NCBI GenBank assembly: GCA_014803815.1
Contig: JAAVAY010000134.1
Coordinates: forward strand, 1 to 6,330
DNA length: 6,330 bases
Reading direction: 5' to 3'
Source of the DNA: Allobaculum sp.
GTDB taxonomy: Bacteria > Bacillota_I > Bacilli_A > Erysipelotrichales > Erysipelotrichaceae
A model generated the notes under the pieces. The model worked only from the letters and a program-made list of their open reading frames with translations. It made no database searches and was not told where the DNA came from. The translations under genes were made by a program, and so were the position numbers. Below are positions 1 to 5,460 of this stretch, in pieces (the stretch's first letter is position 1; every line of letters starts with the position of its first letter).

Positions 1-7
1 AGGACAG

Positions 8-32
8 GCGAAAAAAGAACTAGATTTTTCGC
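8..32. terminator. Possible terminator hairpin at the left edge
   Basis: GCGAAAAA (8-15) is a perfect 8-bp inverted repeat of TTTTTCGC (25-32) with a 9-base loop. In the plus direction it is followed by a T-rich stretch (GCCTTTCTTTGG), so it could end a gene entering from the left. The T tract is interrupted and the neighbouring gene is outside the window, so the call is weak. The rest of 1-147 shows no gene I can support. Confidence 0.3.
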
Positions 33-147
33 GCCTTTCTTTGGTCTTCTTTGGCTTTATTGTAGCGAGTCTTGAGTTTAGGGATCCTCTCTAAGCCTTT
101 TTTAATCGGAAAAGAAAGAGTCAAGAAAAAGTCGCATGAAAAAGGAT

Positions 148-177
148 AAAAAAAAGCTGCAGGCTTTTTTCTGCAGC
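148..177 (-). terminator. Rho-independent terminator of rpmG
   Basis: On the minus strand GCTGCAG (171-177) pairs perfectly with CTGCAGC (156-162) around an 8-base loop, followed by eight T (148-155). The hairpin begins three bases after the rpmG stop codon. A second, mutually exclusive pairing exists: six A plus GC (150-157) with GC plus six T (163-170). That pairing could help stop transcription arriving on the plus strand. Confidence 0.88.
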
Positions 178-179
178 GA

Positions 180-329
180 TTATCTTTTTTCTTTATGCTC
201 TGTCATTTTGTTGCAGTTTGGGCAGAACTTTTTGATATTCATGCGGTCCGGATGTTTTTTCTTATTCCGAGTCCCGATATAGTTTTCATTACCACATGTA
301 GCACATTTGAAAATAATGCGGTCTCTCAT
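180..329 (-). CDS. rpmG: 50S ribosomal protein L33 (zinc-binding type)
   Basis: This encodes a 49-residue basic protein that I translated by hand from the ATG at 327-329 to the TAA at 180-182. It begins MRDRIIFKCATCGNENYIGT and has two CxxC pairs, C9-x-x-C12 and C36-x-x-C39, the zinc ribbon of the C+ form of bacterial L33. Length and the K/R-rich middle (RNKKKHPDR) fit the family. L33 sits in the large ribosomal subunit near the E site. The start is settled by a perfect AAGGAGGTG at 336-344. The gene has its own promoter (361-390), and its terminator starts three bases after the stop, so it can be transcribed alone. It lies downstream of the PBP gene in the same direction. Bacteria often carry a second, zinc-free L33 elsewhere for zinc-poor growth; this copy would be the zinc-requiring one (inference). 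Confidence 0.97.
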   Translation of the reverse strand: MRDRIIFKCATCGNENYIGTRNKKKHPDRMNIKKFCPNCNKMTEHKEKR

Positions 330-335
330 TGAAGG

Positions 336-344
336 CACCTCCTT
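336..344 (-). promoter_or_regulatory. Ribosome binding site of rpmG
   Basis: The minus strand reads AAGGAGGTG, a full match to the anti-SD sequence, six bases before the ATG. It fixes the start of this very short gene and suggests strong translation, as expected for a ribosomal protein. Confidence 0.9.
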
Positions 345-360
345 GCAATTTACTTGACCG

Positions 361-390
361 ATTATAGCATATCGATTTACTTGGTTTCAA
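361..390 (-). promoter_or_regulatory. Sigma-A-type promoter of rpmG with extended -10
   Basis: On the minus strand the -35 is TTGAAA (385-390, 5 of 6 to consensus). An 18-bp spacer follows, then the -10 TATAAT (361-366, 6 of 6), with TG one base upstream of it (368-369) making an extended -10. Transcription should start near 352-355 and give a leader of roughly 25 bases before the start codon. It would drive rpmG independently of the PBP gene upstream. Confidence 0.85.
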
Positions 391-410
391 TATGGCTAAA
401 GAGTCAATTT

Positions 411-457
411 AGACAAGCAAACGGTCTCAATTGTGTTATTTGAGATTGGATTTGTCT
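411..457. other. Nested inverted repeat between the PBP gene and rpmG
   Basis: An outer arm AGACAA (411-416) matches TTGTCT (452-457), and an inner arm TCTCAA (425-430) matches TTGAGA (440-445). A short CAA/TTG match (418-420 with 446-448) lies between them. It sits 12 bases past the PBP stop codon and 20 bases upstream of the rpmG -35. It could fold as an interrupted hairpin at the end of the PBP transcript, but no run of T follows on the minus strand, so it is not a standard terminator. It could also be a DNA-binding operator. Confidence 0.35.
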
Positions 458-469
458 GCTTTTACTCGA

Positions 470-2575
470 TTATTGTGGATACAATTCAAAATATTTGTCT
501 AAAACTGGCCCTACTACATCTGTAGTACAGATGTTTCCTGAGACATTTTGACTATTGACTGAAGAAGTCGGTGCACTGCAAGCATAGGCGATGGTAGGAT
601 TTTCCACTGGGCCATAGCCAATTAAATTAGCCGTGGTCCACTCCCCTACTTCCGCGGTTCCCGTTTTAGCCGCCATGTTGTGCGACATTTTTTGAAGAGG
701 TGTTCCACAGTTCCCATCCACGACGCAAGCCGCAAAGCCTTCTTGCACACGGGATAAATGGGAAGCATTTTCTTCTGGGAGCACGCTTTTTAAGAAATTT
801 TCTTGGACATCGAAAATCTCATCGCTGTTGACTTCCTTAGCGTATTGATAAAAATGAGGCTGATACATTTTGCCATTGGAGCCGATGACTCCGGCATATT
901 GCATCATCTGCAATGGAGTATAGGTGTCAAGCTGGCCAATGACATAGTTTAAAATCATGCCTTCGTCATTTTTTCCTGCTGAATATACGGATACTTCTCC
1001 TGGTACATCAATACCAGTGACATTGCCTAAGCCAAAAAGAGAATAGTATTGGCGCATTTTTTCAATGGTTCCTTCTACATCTTCAACCTCAAAGGCTTTT
1101 CCAGGAGCATAATCAAATCCTGCTAGGCGCATAGCGATATGGAACATGTATACGTTAGAGGAAACCGACAGCGCTGAAACATCACTGACTGGTCCATGGT
1201 CATGGAAGGAACCGAGTTCCCGGCCTCCGACATTGAGCCTGGCATCGTAGATGACTTCTCCTTCTTCCAAAACGCCTTCGGATTGACCCATATACACCGA
1301 TACCCCTTTGACACAGCTTCCAGGATTGACTAAATTGGTGTAATTGCCCGAAGCAAAGTAGGAAAGTTGGCGGGTAGTGGGATTCATTTGATAGCCCGAA
1401 ATGGCCAACACATCTCCCGTATGGGGATTTTCCATACACATGAACAGCGAATAAAAGTTTTGACGATTGGCCGTTCCGCCATACCGACTCAACGTGGTTT
1501 TGAGAGTTTGGTCTAGAGTTTGTTGTAGATCGATGTCAATAGATAAGTAAAGATCACGCCCTTTAACGGCGGGTTGCAAAATCTCCTTTTTGGCCAAACC
1601 ATTGGAATCGTAGGTGATTTTGGCAATCTCCTCCGTTCCTGTCAAAATATCATTATATTGGTATTCCAAACCGGATTTTCCCACTTGGGCATTGTATTGA
1701 TACCCTTTAGCCAAATACTCTTCCGCAAGGGTTTCAGGTAAGCCCTCCGTGGAGGTGGAGACACTTCCTAAAATGTCACTGAGCGATTCGCCATAAGGAT
1801 ATTCTCGTTTCCATCCATTAAAATCCACATCAAAGCCCGGAAATTCAATTTTATGTTCAATCAAATAGGCTGCATCTTCATCATCCACATCTTCGCGAAT
1901 GACACTCGCTTGACCGCTACTCGCATTTTGAATCATGCGATCATATATGGCACAAGCGATCAACTTGCGCTCCTCGGCGGTTTCAATGCGTTCATAATCT
2001 AAATTTTTCAGTTGCGTTTGCCGAAGAGTAGAAGCACTCATCAACCCACTTTGAAATTGGGCGTATTCCTCTTCACTCAACAAATCATACCCTTGCCAAG
2101 CCGGATCGCTCGAATCGAGTTCACTCGTATAGCGTAAATAGGCATCTTTTAATTCTGACAGAGAAAATTCATCCAAAGTGAAGTGAAAGACTTCCCCCAC
2201 GCGATCGGCATATAACATACAGTCTTCTGCATCCATATTATTCGGCATCGTGTACACGATGTGATGAGCGGGAATGGTTTGAGCCAATACACGGCCCTTT
2301 ACATCATAAATTTGACCACGAGGTGCGCTCGTATATTGTTTAATGGAGGTGTAATCGTCTTGTTTTTGAAGATAAGTAGTGTGGTGGAGAGCTTGAATAT
2401 CGATCAATCGTATCCACAATCCTCCAAATAAAGCCACGATGAATAGGGCTAAAATCAAAATGCGGTTGGAAATGGCTTTTTCGGTTTTCGCTGCTCCCAT
2501 TTTGTGACGAATCTGCCGTTTTGCGGGGGCTTTTTTTGTGCCCTCTTTTTTTTGATGATTGGTGTTTTCTTTCAT
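470..2575 (-). CDS. Class B penicillin-binding protein (PBP2b/PBP2-like transpeptidase)
   Basis: A DD-transpeptidase of 701 residues that would cross-link peptidoglycan at the outer face of the membrane. A basic cytoplasmic tail of about 36 residues is followed by one membrane segment (about 37-56), with no cleavable signal evident. The non-catalytic dimerisation region starts at the conserved RGQIYD (86-91), followed by KGRVLA, and runs to about 335 with VGKSGLEYQYN at 298-308. The transpeptidase domain follows with all three active-site motifs: S420-C-V-K423 (nucleophile and base), S472-S-N474 and K637-T-G639. There is no glycosyltransferase domain, so it would need a SEDS partner such as RodA, which is not in this window. 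The stretch around YSLFGLGNVTGIDVPGE (511-527) and the overall length resemble streptococcal PBP2b, pointing to peripheral or elongation wall growth (inference from memory). The start is supported by GAAGGAGGGG just upstream. Confidence 0.95.
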   Translation of the reverse strand: MKENTNHQKKEGTKKAPAKRQIRHKMGAAKTEKAISNRILILALFIVALFGGLWIRLIDIQALHHTTYLQKQDDYTSIKQYTSAPRGQIYDVKGRVLAQTIPAHHIVYTMPNNMDAEDCMLYADRVGEVFHFTLDEFSLSELKDAYLRYTSELDSSDPAWQGYDLLSEEEYAQFQSGLMSASTLRQTQLKNLDYERIETAEERKLIACAIYDRMIQNASSGQASVIREDVDDEDAAYLIEHKIEFPGFDVDFNGWKREYPYGESLSDILGSVSTSTEGLPETLAEEYLAKGYQYNAQVGKSGLEYQYNDILTGTEEIAKITYDSNGLAKKEILQPAVKGRDLYLSIDIDLQQTLDQTLKTTLSRYGGTANRQNFYSLFMCMENPHTGDVLAISGYQMNPTTRQLSYFASGNYTNLVNPGSCVKGVSVYMGQSEGVLEEGEVIYDARLNVGGRELGSFHDHGPVSDVSALSVSSNVYMFHIAMRLAGFDYAPGKAFEVEDVEGTIEKMRQYYSLFGLGNVTGIDVPGEVSVYSAGKNDEGMILNYVIGQLDTYTPLQMMQYAGVIGSNGKMYQPHFYQYAKEVNSDEIFDVQENFLKSVLPEENASHLSRVQEGFAACVVDGNCGTPLQKMSHNMAAKTGTAEVGEWTTANLIGYGPVENPTIAYACSAPTSSVNSQNVSGNICTTDVVGPVLDKYFELYPQ

Positions 2576-2580
2576 GCCAT

Positions 2581-2590
2581 CCCCTCCTTC
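2581..2590 (-). promoter_or_regulatory. Ribosome binding site of the PBP gene
   Basis: The minus strand reads GAAGGAGGGG, five bases before the ATG at 2573-2575. An earlier ATG at 2578-2580 is followed by GCA and then TGA, so it is not used for this protein. The site confirms the long basic N-terminal tail as part of the product. Confidence 0.85.
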
Positions 2591-2599
2591 TTTTGTCTG

Positions 2600-2628
2600 A
2601 TCATCCTATAATTGGTCCATTCTAACAA
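2600..2628 (-). promoter_or_regulatory. Weak candidate promoter for the PBP gene
   Basis: On the minus strand TTGTTA (2623-2628, 4 of 6) is separated by 17 bp from GATGAT (2600-2605, 4 of 6). A promoter is expected here, because a strong terminator (2705-2737) ends the upstream operon and the PBP gene needs its own start. However, both boxes match only partly, and another hexamer in this AT-rich gap may be the real one. Confidence 0.3.
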
Positions 2629-2704
2629 ATCGCCCTCGGCTCTGAAAAGTTGGAAAAGGAAAAACGATCCAAAAAGAAAAAATGGTAAGCTCTTTTTCTC
2701 CACT

Positions 2705-2737
2705 AAAAAGGACGTATCGCCACTAGGATACGTCCTT
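2705..2737 (-). terminator. Rho-independent terminator of the ABC transporter operon
   Basis: AAGGACGTATC (2708-2718) and GATACGTCCTT (2727-2737) form a perfect 11-bp stem around an 8-base loop, and on the minus strand the run of T at 2705-2709 follows. It starts nine bases after the permease stop and separates the exporter operon from the PBP gene. In the plus direction it is followed by AAATTTTT, so it may work weakly both ways. Confidence 0.9.
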
Positions 2738-2745
2738 AAATTTTT

Positions 2746-4518
2746 CTAACGATCTTTGAGCAACCAATCGCTCGCTTTGCGTACAATCAGCCAATACAAT
2801 CCACCACTGACTACAGTAAGAAAAAGTAAAACAAAAATCGTCGCGGTTGGAAAAGAAAACAGCCAATAAGCGATTAAGAGTACTAACAACACAAGAGTAG
2901 ACACTCCAAGATCGATGAGGGTATTGAAGTTGTTTTTAATCGCTTGAGTTTCGTTATCCCATACTAATTTTGGATGAAGGAGGTCGGTGATGAGGCCAAG
3001 CCAGTTGTTAAAGAGACTTGCCAGCCCATTTCCGAGAAAAAAGAAGCCATCCAACCATAAAGGATAGGGAATAAACATATGAAAGATGATCACGAGCATT
3101 TGAGTAGAAAGAATACTCAACACGATTCCTGGAACACACTTGAGCAGCGCTTGTTTCGAAATGGACATGGGAATTTGTTTCATCCAAGCCACGCCTGAAA
3201 GGCCCATACGTGAAATGGCCGTAGCACTTGCTCCACTTAGTCCCGACATAAATAAGGAAGAAAAAAGCCCAAGGCTCAACGCGATACTCCACAAAGGCAA
3301 TCCAAAGACATCGAGTTGTCCATTGACGAGTAAATCCTCTTGAATGAGTTGTTGTAAGTCTCCTTTTTGCATCCATAAGGTAAGACCTAAAACTAGAGGA
3401 AGAATGAAACTCGAACCCACAATATTAAAGACATAGGCAGGGGTTTTAAAAAGCAAGATAAATTCGTTTTTCAAATACGCCTGCCAAGGAGCTTGGGTTC
3501 GAATTTGACCTGCTTCCACCTTTTTTTTAGAGGACGAGGCCCAATCGGAAGCCATCGCCGAATCCAAATACCAACGATTGGCCGCCCACCAATAGAGAAG
3601 CAACCCCACGCCAAAGATCAAAACTTCTATCCCAAAATTCCAAAAGGAGTGATCCAAGACCGCTCGAGTCGCAAAGGGAATTTGGAAAAAGATGCACTTT
3701 AAAAAGCCTAAGGAGTTTTCCATTTGCATGAGTAGGCTGCTCAGAGAAGTGGGATCTAAGTTTTCTATCTCCACCATTTTGGGACTAACCAAAGCAATGC
3801 TTAATGAGAAGACTAGAGCGATGATGCTTGAAATCAAGGTGAAGCGGTCTTTGTTGACGACTCTAGGCAAACAGGCAAAGACGATTAAGCAAAGCGTGCC
3901 TACCACCACAAATAACGTAAGATGAATCAAAATTTCCGATCCAAGCAAATAGACTAAGCCAAGCCAAGTAAATGCTTGGGAAAAAGCATAGCCCAAGAGA
4001 ATGGGAAGACTGCCTCCAATCATGACTGCTGTTTGCATACTCAGCACCATGATGGTCTTGGCCCCTACAATTTCAAAGGCCCGAAAAGGCAAAGCAAGTA
4101 GCGTTTTATTATCTGTAGAAAAGTAAAAAACGGAGGGAAAGGCAAAGACAATCGTCATCAAGGAAAACAAACACTGCACGATAAAATACATCGTCAAATA
4201 TGGGTGTCCAAGTCCCAAATTGAAAAAAGTCTGACTCGTAAACCCTAAATAAATCAACACAGGACAAAAGGAAAGCAGCACTAGGAGATACAGCATTCCC
4301 TTTCCAAATGATTTTCCCCAAGAAGAACGATTAGACTTAAAGGAGCGCTGGTTTTGGAACATCGTTTTGGTCAACAACCACATCCGATTTTTTGGCTGTT
4401 GACGCGGCGTTCCGGGATTGACCATAGGAGGAATACTTGGAGGTGTGCTTCCTTTTATCTCCTCTTTTTCTTCTATAGGAAGAGCAGGCAAAGAGGAATT
4501 GGTATTAGACGTGGTCAC
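2746..4518 (-). CDS. ABC exporter permease (ABC-2-like, PF16949-type)
   Basis: A 590-residue polytopic membrane protein that should form the membrane part of an exporter with the ATPase encoded just upstream. A hydrophilic N-terminal tail of about 45 residues is rich in proline (for example STPPSIPPMVNPGTP at 24-38), then a basic stretch leads into about 11-12 hydrophobic segments between 75 and 578. Conserved-looking cytoplasmic parts are ISRMGLSGVAWMKQIPMS (435-452) and HPKLVWDNETQAIKNN (515-530). These resemble the putative ABC permeases of Pfam PF16949 as I remember them; the length is greater than EcsB (about 400). The substrate is unknown. The start is a GTG (4516-4518) lying inside the last codons of the ATPase gene, preceded by GAGGTGA, so the two genes overlap by 14 bp and are probably translationally coupled. 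The TAG stop is followed closely by a strong terminator. Confidence 0.88.
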   Translation of the reverse strand: MTTSNTNSSLPALPIEEKEEIKGSTPPSIPPMVNPGTPRQQPKNRMWLLTKTMFQNQRSFKSNRSSWGKSFGKGMLYLLVLLSFCPVLIYLGFTSQTFFNLGLGHPYLTMYFIVQCLFSLMTIVFAFPSVFYFSTDNKTLLALPFRAFEIVGAKTIMVLSMQTAVMIGGSLPILLGYAFSQAFTWLGLVYLLGSEILIHLTLFVVVGTLCLIVFACLPRVVNKDRFTLISSIIALVFSLSIALVSPKMVEIENLDPTSLSSLLMQMENSLGFLKCIFFQIPFATRAVLDHSFWNFGIEVLIFGVGLLLYWWAANRWYLDSAMASDWASSSKKKVEAGQIRTQAPWQAYLKNEFILLFKTPAYVFNIVGSSFILPLVLGLTLWMQKGDLQQLIQEDLLVNGQLDVFGLPLWSIALSLGLFSSLFMSGLSGASATAISRMGLSGVAWMKQIPMSISKQALLKCVPGIVLSILSTQMLVIIFHMFIPYPLWLDGFFFLGNGLASLFNNWLGLITDLLHPKLVWDNETQAIKNNFNTLIDLGVSTLVLLVLLIAYWLFSFPTATIFVLLFLTVVSGGLYWLIVRKASDWLLKDR

Positions 4519-5230
4519 TTTGTGTCACCTCGATAAAAATATCTTCTAAAGAAAGTCCAGGATACTGGCTTTGAAGTGTTTCAAGCGTGCCTTGATAGAG
4601 TACTTTTCCTTTGGCGATCAAAATGATTTCATCACAAAGCTTTTCCGCTACTTCTAAAACGTGGGTAGAGAAAAAGACCGTTTTTCCTCGATTGGCATGG
4701 CCTCGCATTTTTTGTTTCAATAAGTAGCTCGAAGAAGGATCAAGGCCCGTCATCGGTTCATCTAAGATCCAAATTTCTGGATCGCATACAAGAGCTCCCA
4801 TGATGATGGCTTTTTGACGCATTCCATGTGAATAGCTCTCCATTTGACTGTTTAGAGCCTCTTCCATTTCGAATTCTTTGGCCAAACTTTCTAAACGTTC
4901 TCGTCTAGTTTGTGTATCCACGCCATATAAATCCGCCATGAAGTTAATGTATTGCAAACCGGTGAGGCGTAAAAAGAGATCTGGAGAATCAGGAACCAGT
5001 GCAAATTGTTCTTTGGCTTCTACAGGACTCGTCGCCATATTGATCCCATTGAGCGTGATCGTTCCCTTAGTAGGCCGTAAGGCTCCTGTCATCATATGAA
5101 TTGTCGTGGTCTTTCCGGCTCCATTCGGTCCAATAAAACCTGTAATGGCGCCAGAGGGGATGGTTAAGGTTAAATCATCCACAGCGACCTTTTGACCAAA
5201 TGTTTTGGTCACATGTTCTAGTTCAATCAT
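4505..5230 (-). CDS. ABC transporter ATP-binding protein
   Basis: A 241-residue ATPase starting MIELEHVTKTFG that would power the permease encoded immediately downstream. Walker A is GPNGAGKTT (34-42), the signature motif is the variant Y133-S-H-G-M137 in place of LSGGQ, Walker B is IWILDEP with D157 and E158, the D-loop is TGLDP (161-165) and the switch histidine is H190 in STH. The usual Q-loop glutamine appears replaced, in ALVPDSPDLF (77-86), as in some EcsA/YxlF-type ATPases. The length is normal for single-domain ATPases of ABC-2 exporters. The frame is open further upstream to a TTG at 5305, but that TTG lies upstream of the predicted -10 box, and homology starts at MIELEHV, so I use the ATG at 5228-5230. 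That ATG has no SD of its own and overlaps a leader frame. The gene is first in a two-gene operon. Confidence 0.93.
   Translation of the reverse strand: MIELEHVTKTFGQKVAVDDLTLTIPSGAITGFIGPNGAGKTTTIHMMTGALRPTKGTITLNGINMATSPVEAKEQFALVPDSPDLFLRLTGLQYINFMADLYGVDTQTRRERLESLAKEFEMEEALNSQMESYSHGMRQKAIIMGALVCDPEIWILDEPMTGLDPSSSYLLKQKMRGHANRGKTVFFSTHVLEVAEKLCDEIILIAKGKVLYQGTLETLQSQYPGLSLEDIFIEVTQSDHV
4525..4531 (-). promoter_or_regulatory. Ribosome binding site of the permease, inside the ATPase gene
   Basis: GAGGTGA on the minus strand lies six bases upstream of the permease GTG start and within the ATPase coding sequence. It selects GTG as the start, which gives the 14-bp overlap with the ATPase gene. 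Confidence 0.75.
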
Positions 5231-5249
5231 AATGAAAATACAAAGGCAT
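5223..5249 (-). CDS. Eight-codon leader ORF overlapping the ATPase start
   Basis: The minus strand encodes M-P-L-Y-F-H-Y-D followed by TGA. The ATG (5247-5249) sits nine bases after AGGAGG (5259-5264), an ideal arrangement, while the ATPase ATG has no SD. The TGA of this frame lies inside the first codons of the ATPase gene (ATGATTGA), an 8-base overlap that would let ribosomes finishing the leader restart on the ATPase. The peptide itself resembles nothing I know. Its role is inferred only from this arrangement. The alternative is that the ATPase starts at a rare codon such as ATT (5237-5239). Confidence 0.5.
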   Translation of the reverse strand: MPLYFHYD

Positions 5250-5256
5250 TTAGTTA

Positions 5257-5264
5257 GACCTCCT
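5257..5264 (-). promoter_or_regulatory. Strong ribosome binding site serving the leader ORF
   Basis: AGGAGGTC on the minus strand is the only good SD in the roughly 60 bases before the ATPase gene. It is nine bases from the leader ATG but 28 bases (5231-5258) from the ATPase ATG, too far for direct use. Confidence 0.8.
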
Positions 5265-5293
5265 GCCTTTTCATCTTCCTTTCTATGGTTTTT

Positions 5294-5322
5294 ATGATAG
5301 TGCAAATTTTCACAAGTACCAA
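5294..5322 (-). promoter_or_regulatory. Sigma-A-type promoter of the ABC transporter operon
   Basis: On the minus strand TTGGTA (5317-5322, 4 of 6) is separated by exactly 17 bp from TATCAT (5294-5299, 5 of 6). Transcription should begin near 5285-5288, leaving about 35 bases before the leader ATG. It lies just downstream of the YitT gene's terminator, so the exporter operon is a separate unit. Phased A/T tracts lie upstream (5334-5398). Confidence 0.65.
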
Positions 5323-5333
5323 AGAGGAAGGGC

Positions 5334-5398
5334 CAAATTTTATATTACCTTTTTCCAAGCAATTCCTACCAATTTCCAAACATTTCTCAACGCTTTTC
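5334..5398. promoter_or_regulatory. Helically phased A/T tracts upstream of the ABC operon promoter
   Basis: Short A/T runs recur about once per helical turn: TTTTT at 5350-5354, AATT at 5361-5364, AATTT at 5371-5375, ATTT at 5382-5385 and TTTT at 5394-5397, with centres 10.5, 10.5, 10.5 and 12 bases apart. A further AAATTTTATA lies at 5335-5344. Such phasing usually bends DNA. Its position just upstream of the -35 would suit promoter activation or a UP-like element (inference). Confidence 0.4.
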
Positions 5399-5410
5399 AA
5401 AGGCAGAAAG

Positions 5411-5438
5411 AAAAAAAGCCAAGCACAAAGCTTGGCTT
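5411..5438 (-). terminator. Rho-independent terminator of the YitT-family gene
   Basis: On the minus strand AAGCCAAGC (5430-5438) and GCTTGGCTT (5416-5424) form a perfect 9-bp stem with a 5-base loop, and the seven T at 5411-5417 (overlapping the last two stem bases) follow. It starts about 22 bases after the stop codon and separates this gene from the ABC operon. Confidence 0.93.
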
Positions 5439-5460
5439 CCACGAGCTGCGATTTTTTGAT

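Noticed and set aside
2..94. Plus-strand open frame entering from the left edge and ending in TAA at 92-94, possibly the tail of a convergent gene.
   Set aside because: Only 30 codons are visible, with no recognisable motif, and a possible terminator hairpin lies inside it at 8-32. It cannot be supported without the sequence to the left.
20..141. Minus-strand open frame after rpmG ending in a K/R-rich stretch (KKGLERIPKLKTRYNKAKED) and a TAG at 20-22.
   Set aside because: It has no ATG in frame, no SD, and lies directly behind the rpmG terminator. It does not resemble SecE, and composition alone can explain the lysines.
2746..4518. Calling the permease EcsB.
   Set aside because: The ATPase resembles EcsA-type proteins, but the permease is about 190 residues longer than EcsB and its motifs fit the PF16949-type permease better. 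No EcsC gene is present.
5231..5305. Longer ATPase form starting at TTG 5303-5305, adding 25 residues.
   Set aside because: No SD precedes that TTG, it lies upstream of the predicted -10 box, and family homology begins at MIELEHV.
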